DNA from: Hyposmocoma kahamanoa
Taxonomy: Eukaryota > Arthropoda > Insecta > Lepidoptera > Cosmopterigidae
Assembly: GCF_003589595.1 (NCBI RefSeq)
Contig: NW_020653200.1
Location: 10,267,455 to 10,331,454, forward strand
Reading direction: 5' to 3'
Length of the DNA stretch: 64,000 nt
Of the stretch, positions 34,150-47,262 are shown piece after piece. A model generated the notes under the pieces. That model worked only from the letters and a program-made list of their open reading frames with translations, ran no database searches and was not told the DNA's origin. The position numbers and the translations under genes are program-made. Position 1 is the first letter of the stretch, and every line of letters starts with the position of its first letter.

Positions 34150-35100
34150 TTTTTACAATTCACAGCGCTAATGTTCATTTCATTACCAACACTTCAAACA
34201 TTATCAGTTCTATCTATAGTTATATTTTCGATTAGCACACATTGTTTTCAGTCACTTGACTCGTTAATTACTGACGAGATTCCATTATTTCACAGCACTT
34301 GTATAAGATCATTGTAACAAAACCCACACAACTGACTTCACTATCGTGTTATTATTAATTAAAAACGTTTGAAGATCAATTCCGGATTAGTTAATTTTAT
34401 TTTCGTGGATTTGATGAACAGTGAAACATGTAAGTATCCAAATGTATCATATTTTTTTTCAATTTAGATCAAACGATATAATGTAGGTAGAGCCAATATT
34501 GCCTGCATTATTGGTCCATCTACCTTCCTTTGTCGGACTGTCGATGAGAGGAGAATTAGATTTATTTTAAGCCGCGTTTGAACGATTTTAGTAAATTTTG
34601 GGAAATAGCACGTCGTTGTTATATTATATGGGATGATAAACTAGGACCAACATATAAATCTAACGGTTAAAACTTCCACTAAAATGGGGGTGACCGGCGA
34701 TCTCAAAGTCATTTATCGTACACAGTTTGTTGTATTACCGATGCGCTATGTTAATTCAAAAGTTTACAATTTATGGTGTCAAAAATGATATTTCTTAAAA
34801 TAAATCACACATTTTTAAAATAACACCTATTTTTAGAAAGTGACAATGTGATATTGCTGTATGATATTGTATAAACAAAGCTTTCATTCGAGTGTTTGCA
34901 AAAGATGTGGAATTAGAATCTTATCATAATATAGTGTTTAACTACCGAGTTACAAAACTTTATTCATTTACCAGTTACCTGATCAATCATAACGACCAAT
35001 TACATGAATTGAAGTTACGTCTAGCTTTATAATCATAATCGTATTGAAGATCCTCGAGCACTTTGCAGTTACCACTGCTTTTTAAAAATGCAAAGCTATA
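34150..35100. other. Upstream flank of the AIP3-like gene, 5' UTR/promoter not resolved
   Basis: The 5' UTR must lie immediately above 34149, and the alternative ATG is at 34178-34176. I could not place a TATA box or initiator confidently on the minus strand. The rest is AT-rich sequence with nothing recognisable. Confidence 0.4.
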
Positions 35101-35137
35101 TTTAGGAATTAAAGGGGAGTGACAATGATATTGTGTG

Positions 35138-35141
35138 CCTC

Positions 35142-35233
<92 letters not shown>

Positions 35234-35554
35234 NNNNNNNNNNNNNNNNNNNNNNNNNNNNNNNNNNNNNNNNNNNNNNNNNNNNNNNNNNNNNNNNNNN
35301 NNNNNNNNNNNNNNNNNNNNNNNNNNNNNNNNNNNNNNNNNNNNNNNNNNNNNNNNNNNNNNNNNNNNNNNNNNNNNNNNNNNNNNNNNNNNNNNNNNNN
35401 NNNNNNNNNNNNNNNNNNNNNNNNNGTGTGCGTGTGCGTGTGCGTGTGCGTGTGCGTGTGTGTGGCGTGAGCGTGTGCGTGCGCGTGTGCGTGTGCGTGT
35501 GCGTGTGCGAATGCGTGTGCGTGTGCGTGTACGTGTGCGTGTGTGTGTGTGTAG
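35138..35554. repeat. Compound microsatellite (CT)n(GT)n ... (GTGTGC)n with 192-N gap
   Basis: (CT)n to 35190, (GT)n to 35233, Ns at 35234-35425, then a GTGTGC-rich array to about 35553. Long ORFs here (Ser-Leu, Cys-Val, Thr-His and Arg-Val repeats) are translation artefacts. Confidence 0.95.
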
Positions 35555-35827
35555 TCGTAGTAGTTTTCATAATATGCTCATATCTATTCATCCATTTTAA
35601 ACTTGACGTGCATCCATTTACTGTAATTTTAAAGAATTTTGTTTTGCCTACGATTTGGAACAAAAACTTTATTTTTATTTAGAATATTTGTGTATTTAGT
35701 ATGTTCTTTGATTTAAAAGTATTGTATTTTAAATTTTTATTGAATTGATATTCAATTCTTGTTTGTGAAATTACTCCACTGGTTTGTTATAATTATTAAT
35801 ACAAAGATCGAACACTCACAAAAAATT

Positions 35828-35907
35828 CCTTCGGTCCGGCCGGATTCGAACCGATGTCCTCTAGCTTACCGTGCCAGACGCTATACCAATTAAGCCACGG
35901 AACGATC
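35828..35907 (-). other. tRNA-Thr-like pseudogene / SINE head, unit 1
   Basis: Same structure as in unit 2 but more worn. The anticodon stem CTGGC/GCTAG has a G-U pair and the T-stem starts with a mismatch. B box GGTTCGAATCC is intact and the loop again reads ACGGTAA. Confidence 0.5.
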
Positions 35908-36176
35908 CAGCGGACCTCACGAATTTTTCTATGTGCTTCCGTCGTGTCTTTGTATTTGGTTTTTCAACGACTTTTTAGTCGTAGCGCTATCTATGAGAAA
36001 TCGATGAAAAATGTATCACCCCGTTAGTACCTCTACAGCTACCAGTCCTGGCGAGAGATGTTGCTATTCGCTGTATTTTAAATTTTTAATGAATTGATAT
36101 TCAAATATTTTTTGTAAAATTACTCCACTAGTTTGATAAAATTATTAATACAAAGATCGAATACTCAGAAAAAATT

Positions 36177-36256
36177 CCTTCGATCCGGCCGGATTCGAAC
36201 CGACGTCCTCTAGCTTACCGTGCTAGATGCAAATACCAACTAAGCCACGGAACGAA
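36177..36256 (-). other. tRNA-Thr(GGT)-like pseudogene / SINE head, unit 2
   Basis: The minus strand gives a near-complete cloverleaf. The acceptor stem CGTTCCG/CGGATCG has one mismatch, and the D arm has gcttagttggtat. The anticodon stem CTAGC/GCTAG is perfect with a 7-nt loop ACGGTAA, anticodon GGT. The T arm GTCGG-TTCGAAT-CCGGC is perfect. Loop position 33 is C instead of U and the sequence sits in a repeat, so a tRNA-derived SINE or pseudogene is likelier than a working tRNA. No T-run terminator directly follows. Confidence 0.55.
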
Positions 36257-36513
36257 CTAGCGGATCTCACGAATTTTTCTATGTGCTTGGGTCGTGTCTT
36301 TGTATTTGATTTTTTAACAACTTTTTAGTCGTAGCGCCATCTGTGAGAAATCTATGAAAAATTTATCACCCAGTTAGTACCTTTACAGCTACCAGTCCTG
36401 GCGAGAGATGTCGCTATTAGCTGCATTTTAAATTTTTATTGAATTGATATTCAATTATTTTTTGTGAAATTACTCCACTAGTTTGTTATAAGTATTAATA
36501 CAAAGATCGAGTA

Positions 36514-39500
36514 TAATATAGTATTGTAGTTAAATTAATAATTTTTGTAAGTATAGTTCAGAATAGTGTTGTTTGCATTAATATACTATCAGTCAGCAGT
36601 GATTATAGGACCTTTTAAAGAGCTCAAAACTTAGGTTTGTTTAAAAAATAACAAATAAGTGCCATTTAGATCCGAAATAATAGTCTCATTTCCATTGAAA
36701 TAGATTATGTCATGCACATTTTAAATTAGTTTTGCCGTTTGAAATAAGGTACACGAGGTAAATGCGAGAAACATCCAAGATAATTTAGTTTCTAGCAACA
36801 CAAAAGTGACAGTCATTGATAGGGAATAAGGCTTTTATGTCGAGACTTTCGATCTCGAAAATTTCGAGAGTTTCTACAATTTTTTGCCGTTTTCGAGACT
36901 CGAGACTGACGATCAGTATCGATATTTTCTAGACTTTTGAGTTAAGTTACTTAATTGAAAAATGCTAAAAATCTACTATCGACAATATTTTATTATACTG
37001 GTTACATGGAAATGGCAACACTGTAGAGTGGAGCTTAATATAATCTATATAGATTGAAGGCCGGTAATAACAAAATCAGTTCATTTCTTTACTACGTACG
37101 CATTATGACGATGGGAAAATAGCTTTCATAAATAATTTTTCATTTTAAAATTCGAGTTAATATAGACCTTGATATAAATATCATGGTCTCATTGCCTAAA
37201 TGTCAGCCCAAGAGGATGAAAACCTACTTTGAAACGGTCTCGCTTTACCCGGGATTTTCGAGATCACCGGCGAGGCTTGGTAGCCTCGTTATTTTTTTCC
37301 CGGGACGCGGAAATGTAGCGAAACTAAAAGCCCTAATAAAGAGATCTGAATATTCTTGTTCACTCGAGAAATTTGCATAAATTATACCCGTGCTGACATC
37401 TAGCAGCTTACAGTGCATAATACCTGCAACGCCATCTAGAGCGTGTAATACTCAATTAAGTGCATACTACAAACTACTACTAGTTCTCGAGAAGGTTTCA
37501 TATTAGCCGAAACGTTTACTACTAAACCTTTTCATACCATTTGAGGAACCTTTACCCGTTTTAGGGGCCATCTTTTATACTACTATTTACCCTTTAAAAA
37601 CAAAAATTGAAATGAATTAAGGTGGTAACGAACTAAAAGTAGGCAAATACTTGCAACAAATATACATTTTGTTGTTGTAAACTAAAATAATACCATTACG
37701 TAGCTTTTGAATGGCAGTGACAGTGGCAGTGCTGGACTGATGTGGGGAGAAGGAAGTAAATATGAAAGAGAAAGTGGTAACAACTCGTGAAGCCTCACAC
37801 GCATTGTAAGACAAGTACAAAGGCAATCTATGATTGAAAGCGAAAATTAGTACAAGAGTCTAGGTCTTACTCAGACCTACATTACGGGATGTATGCTTAC
37901 AGAAGGTTAAAGCTCAACAAGATAGTTTTGCAAATAGTCACTGGCGCTGTTGTCGTTCCTGTTGTAATATTTGAGTAAATGTGTGTAAATAGATCAATGC
38001 ATTGATAATGGTGAGGTTTAAACTTAATCCTCAAATGTGACTCTTGTCAAGCAATGGGAAATACGTAGATACGTAGTAGATGCATACATAAATGTAATAA
38101 AGTTTGAATCGCACAGGTGCTGCCGCTTACGTGGTTTTAGTAGGCTTCGTAAACTGCCTAGGAATTAGAGATGGCCAATATCAGAGTACTAGTTATACAC
38201 GCTACCCATGAGAACTACACGCGTATTGAATGTTACTCAGTAATCAATGTTAATTAATTTGTTATTTTTACGTAGCAAAAAAATATTTTAAATGTAAACA
38301 ATATTGCATTGTCGTTACAGTGTAATTATAGCAATATATACGTTATACTTAGTAGAGTCAGAAGAAGTAATTGATTTTGAAGCAATTGACTGACTTACAA
38401 GAAATATAATAACAACTTCTTATTGTATTTATATTATTATGCATTCTATTATTTAATTTTGATACAATACTAGTAATAGCTAGTGTGCGTTTCAATGCCG
38501 CTGGAAGAAAAACCTGTTTGTCTGTTAGGTCAGTTCTAAACCTGTACAAACATTTGAAGGCGTTGTAGCCAAACAACCAATAAAGGTCTTATAAATAATA
38601 AGTATAAGTAATTATTAGACAATATCAAACACGTTGCTGCGATCCTAAAGTAAGTAACTACAGCAAGTGTTATGGAAATCGGTAACAACAACGGTACCAC
38701 AAACACCCCAGACCCGAGATAATATAGGAAAGTCAGTTTTTCTACATTGACCCGGCATGTGATCGAACCCAGGACCTCAAAGATGACGATATCATGAAAA
38801 CCAGTGTGCAAACCACTCGTCCACGAAGGTTTTATCTCAATCAGATGAATTATAATGGAACCATTTTTATATACATACATTTTTAATGTATGTCGTTTTT
38901 TAAAATGTTAATGCCGATTGACGTTCACCAAGAACTTTTTATTAAGAAATCCTATTACTTGTTACGTTAAAAATGCGTATTAATTTATATTTATTTATTG
39001 TATTGTATTCCTCAATATTATATAATGTTTTCTAACTTTGACTAAATATTTATTTTTTCTATATTTAGTTAAATTATTTAAGGAGATTATTATTAGCACG
39101 AGGGCTACACATAATCAAACTTATTGTAGATAATCCAGAAAGACCCTTGTTTATACGTGGACTAATAATTAATAACTTAATATTTTTATCATGTAAATAT
39201 CCATACATGTTTCTACTGTGTAATGCTATGATACCGAGCATGATTATTATTTATTTGTTTATGTTTTGTTTCTCCAAAAAGCTTTAGGTAAGTGTATAAA
39301 GCTTTTTTTCATATTAATGGTAAATGTTTAGTTTATTAAGTTATGTTTACGACAAAAAATGTTTGATAAAAATAACGGTGACCCTGGCATCCGTAGTTTG
39401 TAATAGATATCTGTTACACGTATCTTAATTGCAACAGCGGGGCAACACTATTTTATGCACTTGCGCGGTGGAGGCTTCCTTGTTCCCTCTTTCTAGCTAC

Positions 39501-42500
39501 AGGTTAGGCTATTTATAAACCAAGCTGGATTCTCTGACAGCGAGGTAGTTCTGTGTAAGTATGTAACATAATTTATTATTTAAATTAGGTAGCAACATCA
39601 ACTCAACATTCTGATGTGCTTTACTTTCTATATAGCAATGAATGCCGTATTTTCTCCTGAATGTTTAAATATTTTTTTATTTATACTACAAAGTTTAATA
39701 CCTTGGTCATTTAACATTTTCAAAATTAATTATAGTATTTTACGTAATTTTTCAAATGTTTTTGAATATGGTTTTAAGTTTTCGCTTCCACTTCGAGCTG
39801 CGCACGACGAAGTAATCAATAGTTTACGGACTGCAAATGAATCTAGGAAATATTCCGGGATCTCTAAACAGACGGTGATTGAAACGTTACATATTTTCTT
39901 TATCTAGATTTCAGAACACAAGATAAACTGAAAAGTGTCTATAATTTTAGTCTGAATATCGATTTCAATGTAAAATGAATCCCTTTTTAAAATATAGTTG
40001 TGCAAAAGTAGTAAAAACACTGTGTGGTTATATTGCTTCACACTGCGTAATTTTGATGCTTTACAATGAGTGCAATCAATCAGAGATCGCTAATCTGCCG
40101 TAAAGATTGGCTTTTATTATGTAGCGATCGCGCGAAAATAACGCCACTGAATATCATGTGTCTTGATTCTAGAAACTAAAGTCTATTGTAGTTTGATGTG
40201 CTAATGTCGCGAACGATAAAATAAATGATCAAACAAGTTTGACAAACTTGCCTGTAGTTGACATTCGGTGATCTCCTTGTACAGTCGTATGTTACTATAC
40301 CCACTTAATATAATGTATTAAGTAGGTATATTACGAAATATAGTAAGTAATACTCTTTGTAATTTATGCAGTGAGTAAGAGTACAGATAAAGCGTTTCTA
40401 GCATAAACTAATTTATAAGGTTTATCTCTTGTATTAAGAAAAAGAAATAGTCACTGGACTAGAGAATGGCGGAAATTGCGAGTAAAATATACCCACGTTA
40501 ATTTATTAAAAGTAATTTGCGCGCAGAACCAGATTACTTTAGAGAATCTAGCAAGGTGAACGGAAGCGACAACTGAAGTTTTGTTTGACAAACAAGAGAG
40601 CATACCTTCACACATGTTTATCAAACACGCCGTCCGATTTCCATTAAATTATTTAACAGACGATCAAAAAGTTTGACAAACACGTAAAATTTGACAAACT
40701 ATTTGGTCGTTTACAGGGCACTTTTATTTTTCCCATCCTCTAAGCTTTAGTACCGATCTCTAATTGAAATAAATAATTCGCGCTCAAAAAAACACACAAC
40801 TGAATATCACTAACCTTGATTCTAAAAATTAGTCTTTAGTTACCATAAATATAATTGACAATATTCCAATTTCAATTTTCAGATTCATGTGTTGAAGAAA
40901 TTCTGGACATCAGCAAATATATCCAGTACAAGGTAATTTTTTATAGATTCTAAAAATGTTGTACTGTTAATATTGTTACTGAATGTTTAATGTTTTGTTG
41001 AATTTGACGTCTTAAAATTTTGTATTATTATTGTTGTGGATTCCTTTGTTCTATTACTCATTCTCACATACACGGAGAATTTCCTACTTTGTCAATTCTA
41101 TAAATTACGGATAAATAAATTTTAAACTAAATAGAATGGAAAGACGTTCAAGGGATGAAATAACCTATAAGAATAACCAACAGTAATATTGTGCTCGTTG
41201 GGATATTCGCGACTAAGAACTTTTGTCCCGTTAGTGATCTAAATAATTTGTTGTTGAACTGAAATAAAAAAATGTGTGTGTTACAATTTCTATCTCTTTC
41301 TGGTATTCAAAAGTTAAAATAACATTAATTAGGCCCAAAAGGACAACTCTGTAATGGATACTTTATATTTTTTGACAGTTATTGCCAAGAAGATTAGTTT
41401 GAATGGTCGTTACTTAATAAGACGGTCCTGAGAATAAGCTCTATAGAAACAATGGTTAATCCTGCTTTAGATGGATCCCTCTTACATAAAGAATCGTAAG
41501 CCCAGATTCATAACTTTACATGAAAACTTTTAATGTATTGAAAATCCTAAAATGAACATAATACTTGCAATTGCTTAGGTTTTGCAATTAAATTTGATAC
41601 GTGATCTTTATTTTTCATGCTGTATAATTTTACTGTTGTAGCCGTTGTTGTTGGATTTTTTGTACATTTTTGTATTGAAAGAGTTACTCAAAGCGCATTT
41701 GTTTAAAGTTAAAAAATCTCCAATGTCGCCGATGACGTGTCTGGGATTTTTTACATGTTAATTAATTATTGATTGTTTATTTAATTCTATCAAATTTTAA
41801 ATATAGATGAGATTTAAGATATAGATGATGATGATGATGATATAACCATATAATTAATGTAATATAATTCAATATATGGTAAATGGTGGGTTAATGTATT
41901 TCAGTTATGCACCTGTCACGTTCCGTGATACGTATTTCTGTTAATTCATATTGTCAGTCATATTTATGGGAACTAAAGAGGACTTAAATTTCTAGAATCA
42001 AGCTTAGTTATATTCAGCTGTGAATTCCGTGTATTTTTGTTACTGGATCCACTGATAATCAGCGTAGCACTTTGAGTGAGACGAGCTCATTATTTATTTA
42101 TTTATTAAATAATGTTATATTAAATCATTTACTTTTATTCGTATTATTTCGATACCTCCAAACGTAACGTAACACTAACGTAATTTTTGGACCTGTTCTG
42201 TTTTTTTTTCTTTATTTTTAATAAAAAACATTAATTGCATTTTTTTCAAATTCTGTTTTATTTTTTTTTATTTTCACAAAATTGGGGAAGTATAAATATT
42301 AGTAAATAAATATAGTTGTATATAGAAATAACAGAAAATGACCAAAAAATAAAGTTGACGTAGTGTTCATTGGCGGTGTCGATTTATAAACTTGTATGAA
42401 ATGAGGTATGTTGTGCTTGCCATTTGTTTAAGCATTGTGTTATAGTCGTAAAGTATGATGTATTGTAGTTATATAGTGTGTGTGTGCACTGTGCTGTGAT

Positions 42501-43440
42501 TTTCTTACGGAATAAATGATTTCTATTCTATTTCATGCTATTCTATTTCTGCCAAGTATAATAGACTCAGATATAAAACAAAGTGATTTATGAAAAATGC
42601 TCCTATTTTTTTGGCTTTCAATAGATTACGTAGGAGAAATCAAGATAATAAGTTACCCAAATTAGTGATATTTAGTAGACATGATCAAAAAACTGCGTGG
42701 TTCAACAGTTTCCCGTTAAACTATACTGATTTCAAAATTACTGTTTTTACCAAAGGAGTCCCACCTTTATACAAATTTCTCAGGAGCATAGTACATTTTA
42801 AAAACCAACTAGCCTATCGAAAAATGGTGGAGCTCTCGTCGTTATCTCATGTAGGCTAAAGGGTTTAGTTGATATTTTGGAGTTAGACAGTTCAAATCTG
42901 GATTAGCATAAAAGATGGTAACTTTCAAACCCATACGCCAGAAAACGCGCCGAATTTTTAAATTCCTTTTACTAACGAGTCGTGTCTTCTACTGAAAATT
43001 AGTTCCGAATGTGAAATATTGTATTTAATGATGAAGGGCAAATTAATGACATTTTATAATTTTGAACACACACACATACATTAAAATTATTTATTTATTA
43101 AAATACTCCGTAAAATTTTTCCCTTCAGTGGCTTTTTAATGCGAAAGTTAGATTGTTTAATTTAATATACAAAGGTGTGAGTTGTGCGAACTTTGAGTGA
43201 CTTTTCATCTCACCATTTTCTATTCTCACATGACACGGCAAGGTCAAGCCTTCATTACACATGCGCAGATGGCACCTAGTTCTTTAGGAAGAGATTTGCC
43301 CTGTTAATTTTTTTATTTTTGTTGATTTAGTTTTTTGAACTTGTTTAGTGTAATTAAGAATTTTGCTTTGATTGTGACTTATAGTAGGTTAAATACGGTT
43401 TAGATGATATGTGAATTCTCGAAGTATAGAAGCTGTGTTT
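36514..43440. other. About 6.9 kb without supportable genes
   Basis: AT-rich, no splice-bounded GC-rich coding patch found. ORFs at 37183-37380, 38358-38880, 39614-39907 and 42590-42859 have no domains or codon bias. Near 40237-40690 the short palindromic motif tttgacaaac recurs four times. A (GATG)n run lies near 41825. Confidence 0.5.
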
Positions 43441-43468
43441 GTTGAGCGCAGTGACCTATGACCTATAT

Positions 43469-43748
43469 CATAGTTTCCCAAAGTGGTCCCTGCCGCCCCG
43501 CAGTAGGTGCTGAAGAGTCTTAGGGGGGCAGTAGGGGCCTCGCCCGCATCAACGCTCCCAATTGCTTAATTGGGGACGTTGATGCTATCCAGGGGGTACC
43601 ACCGCATTTGAAAATAAAACCGAATTATCTGTATAAACTACACTACATAAATATGTCAATTTTTTCTTGATTTTTTGTGTTATGTTAATATAAAAAATAC
43701 GTGTTTTCAGTTATTTTTTGTAAAAAAAAGTTTGGAAACCTATAACCT
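43469..43748. repeat. Possible hAT-like MITE relic with internal 40-nt hairpin
   Basis: Left end tagtttcccaaagtggtccc and right end aagtttggaaaccta are rough inverted repeats of the tttcccaaa type seen in hAT elements. Inside, 43546-43585 folds as gcatcaacg.../...cgttgatgc with a second stem cccaatt/aattggg. The target duplication is unclear. Confidence 0.4.
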
Positions 43749-44429
43749 AAATCAACATGGACGAGTCCATCGATACCCAGACTGTAACATTTCGGTTGAA
43801 TGATAGCGCCAGTACATTGTAAATGATTATTATTCCCACCAAATTCCTAAACGATGAAAAAAGCAGTCCCAATGATGATGATGATTAATGTATTAACATT
43901 CGCATCGGCATTCGCATTGGCATTTTCAAACAGGTGCACAAAGAGTACAATACAAATAAAAAATTTATTTCAATATAATTATTGTTATTATTCATGATCA
44001 TTATGGCGAATTGTAGTGAGTCAATATAATTAAAGGTGTTGAGGAAAAAATAAATTAAGATTGCAATTACATTTACCTTATATAATAAATATTAACCTTA
44101 ATATATATATTATATATATTAAGGGTGAGTTTTTACTTGAATTTATAAATTACACAATAAATTAAATTTGTGTTAATTTGTATTAATTAAAAAAGTAAAG
44201 TAAATTAAAAATAAAGTGTTTTAATTCAATTATTTTAATATTCACTGACTCCTTTAAATATTATAGTAAATCCATATGATTTATCTGGTGTTAACTTTAA
44301 AAATGTCTAAATATTTATAAATGTTACATGCCCGAGCAGCACAGCAATAATATTTCCACTTCTTACTCTCTAAAAATACGTAAATAGCGTAGCCTTACGT
44401 AGCGGGAGTAAAGTGCATCGTTTAATCCA

Positions 44430-44875
44430 TAGACCTGGGTTTCTTAACCTGTGGCCCATGGACGCCTAAGGGGTCCATATAATGAACGCCGGGGGTCCAT
44501 GACGAGCCTACCGAACGTATTACATCTAAATAAAAATTGGTATACAATATGTTGTGAGTAAATAGGTGCAGTGCATGTGACCTGTTTGAATTTTGGCGCC
44601 CTTTGACGGCTGTCTATAGGAGCGAGCGAGACAAGCGTCAATACAAACTGCGAGCCTTTCTTAATTCTATTTATTATTAAAAAAATAATAAAAAGAATAT
44701 TACTTATTCATCTAAACCTGGCGGCACAACAAAACCTGCGGAGGTTTAGCCGTGTACCGCAAGAAGTTCTTCTTGATATTTTCCGAAAGGGTCCGTAGGC
44801 GCTTTGAAATTTTGACAGAGGTGCATGACTAGAAAAAAGTTAAAAAGCCCTGCGCTAGAGAGAAAAAGTACCCAG
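44430..44875. repeat. hAT (Charlie-like) non-autonomous relic
   Basis: The left end reads gacctgggtttcttaacctg and tggcccatggacgcc. The right end, inverted, reads gcagggctttttaactt and includes the gggtccgtagg motif. TTCTTAACCTGTGG near the tip is typical of hAT-Charlie-type elements. No transposase ORF or clear 8-bp duplication. Confidence 0.5.
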
Positions 44876-47160
44876 TTTTTTAATTTACTTCGAGTAACTT
44901 AGACAAACTCAAACAGACAGTACTTGCTCTAGTTTGTGCCAAAAGGTAAAAGTTCAATAAGTGAAACTATATAATTACAACTAAAACATCACTTAAAAAT
45001 AATCACAAAAGCAAAAAAGATAATCACAATTTAACAATATAATAATTTATCAAAGTAAACAAACCTAGTTTCACAGAGATGATTGCTCTGTGGAAATTCA
45101 ATAAAAAAGTGCTTGCGTGTGGACCATTTTCATTACAAAATTGTTACGTTCTAAGACTACGCTCGGTTTTAGTTCTGTGCCTTTTCCGCATAGACGGTGG
45201 CGCCATATTATTTTCCCGCCTTGGTGTGTTTTGTGTAGGGACCATTTTAGTGACGCGACGTTGCACTTAAATCATTCGAAAGACGCTCATGAGTGCCAAA
45301 GATCGCTAATCGTGGCGTTTTGTTGCCTTTGTTGTATCGGTGTCTGGTTGGAAAAAAATACCGCTGTATATGAATATTTTGCTGTAGCGCGTAAACCATT
45401 GAAATATATTTTTTCTCGTAATCGAAGTGAAAAGTAAAGTTTTCTCCTCAAGACTAAAAGCCGATATAAACCTTCGGAGTAATAGACATCCTCGCAAAAG
45501 CTCGGGTGGCTAATCACCTCGGTTATAAATTGGCTCGTTTAAGTCACTCGATAAAAATATACTATTCAATTAGATAAATTATTTACTAAAATAATATTAA
45601 AAATGTAAAAGCCATAACCCATAGCAATTAACGTTCGAACTCTGCTTGGTTCCGCTTCCAGGTACTGATACAATTATCGGTCGTTATTTTATTTCCTTCA
45701 TCTTTTATACACATCGATGTTCCAAGAAAATACATCTCCATTCATTGGTAATCCCGATTTTTGTTTTAAAGTGGAAATTCGCTGTATGTCACCCGAGCGC
45801 AGTCAGTCTAGTCTATGCATGGTAATCGGCCCTGACCACATACCGATGGCATTCTAGAATAGCGACCTATTTCAAAAGCATTTAGTTCATCAAGAAGACG
45901 GCTTCAAAAAAAACACGTGTCTGCCGAGCAAAGTTGTTGAATCGTAAATCATTCTTATGTTGTTAAGTGATTATTGTGACATTGGAATCGCAGTCACAAT
46001 AAAATGTAGCGTTTTCTGAGTAAAGCTTAGTAATAAGTACAAGAAAGGATCATTTTTAGATTGGGCCAATATTCTTGAAAAGCAGCGATATGGGACATAT
46101 CTAGTCAGAAGTGTTGTAAAAAACGAGTGAGTCTTAAATATGTGTAGGCTGTGGACAATCATTTAGTAGTAGACAGTAATTTTTCATTACGGCAAAATCA
46201 GTTCTTGTGAGGACATGTGTTGACTTGTAGACTTTTGTAGACAGGATGCTGAAATGTACAACAAAAGAATTCACTCCATTATGGAATGTAAATATATTTA
46301 AAAAATTCTTTTTACTTCTTTCCAGACGCAATGTGCATGGAAAATTCTTGCCCTAAAGAATTAAAAACTGGAGCAGCCTTAAAAAGGAACGCTGTTGAAA
46401 ACGAAAATCAACACATTATTAGAAAAGTCAACAAAAATTATACCAATAGGCAACCGCAGTTAAAATTTAAAAAATCCACACATAATACCAATAGGAAAGG
46501 GATGCCATGACATCAAGACCACGATAGAAAGTTTACGGCAATAAATCCTACAAAACGACGTCATCGTCAGTTAAAGGCGAAAAAACAACAACAAAAACAA
46601 TCATCTTTCAAATTATACTGAGTTCTTTTGAAGTCTAAAAGACTTAATTATCAGTCATTATCATTGAGATTACATTCAGGTATTTGAAGGAAAACTATAA
46701 CATTTTATAATTATTTGATTCATTTAAGTATTTTTAATTGAATTCACAGATGATTGTTGTCACCTAAAAATAAGAACATGTTTGTACATTTCGTCTTGGC
46801 ATCAACGTACAAGAGCCAACGTTTAAGTAGAAGTTGTAAAGTGAAAACCGGTGCATCTTCTATACATCCTGAAGAGAAAGGTCAGTGATTTGTACATTTA
46901 CAACAAGTTAGTAGGCAAGCGTGAGAGTGGAATACCACATTTTTGGATCTTTTTGGAACAGATGGAAAAAAGTAGATACTGTCGTTAGGAGATTTAGAAG
47001 GCTTTGAAGAAAACAGAATAACGTTTACTACAAACCAAGAACCTAACTTTTGACAAGCGTCTACGTTTTCATACAAAATATTTTGCATGATAGCGGCCAA
47101 ACGTTCTCCTTTTCTATATAAATTTTCGACATTACTAATATGGCATAAGAATTACAAGAC
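44876..47160. other. No supportable gene
   Basis: Contains a GC-richer patch at 45170-45280 with ggcgccatattattttcccgcc-like sequence (TTTCCCGCC resembles an E2F site). Also an isolated minus ORF at 46882-47100 (72 codons) with no recognisable domain. I would not call either a gene. Confidence 0.4.
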
Positions 47161-47169
47161 TGTTTTGCT

Positions 47170-47207
47170 CTGGAAATATCCTCTTTACAAAAAGGGGATA
47201 TTTCCAG
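47170..47207. repeat. 17-bp-stem, 4-nt-loop hairpin
   Basis: ctggaaatatcctcttt (47170-47186) pairs with aaaggggatatttccag (47191-47207) with one G-U pair and the loop acaa. Sits just left of a SINE; could be a remnant of a foldback element. Confidence 0.7.
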
Positions 47208-47262
47208 TTTAAATAATTATATGGGGAATTTACAGTCCAATAAGTAATTCCATAGCTGAAGC

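Larger units (their letters stand above)
35723..36513 (-). repeat. Tandem array, about 2.3 units of 350 bp, each full unit with a tRNA-Thr-like core
   Basis: Units begin at 35723, 36072 and 36422 with t(g/a)ttttaaatttttat..gaattgatattcaa; the third unit stops near 36513 after tacaaagatcga. On the minus strand each complete unit contains a tRNA-like cloverleaf followed by a shared body. Unit-to-unit identity is high by eye (roughly 90 percent) with scattered substitutions, so the duplication is not brand new. Confidence 0.85.

Noticed and set aside
35109..35682. Long ORFs with Thr-His, Cys-Val, Arg-Val or Ser-Leu repeats
   Set aside because: They are translations of a compound microsatellite and of Ns.
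36177..36256. Functional tRNA-Thr gene
   Set aside because: It sits in a tandem repeat with a more decayed sister, has C at loop position 33, one acceptor mismatch and no immediate T-run terminator.
36840..36960. Cluster of tcgaga/tctcga motifs resembling an insulator array
   Set aside because: Irregular spacing and low complexity; no consistent longer motif.
44096..44124. 29-bp AT-only palindrome
   Set aside because: Built of TA repeats in an AT-rich region; expected by chance and slippage.
45079..45437. Overlapping plus-strand ORFs (63 and 106 codons) in a GC-richer patch
   Set aside because: Cysteine- and tryptophan-rich composition without domain or splice support. Possibly a promoter-like region, but no gene could be tied to it.
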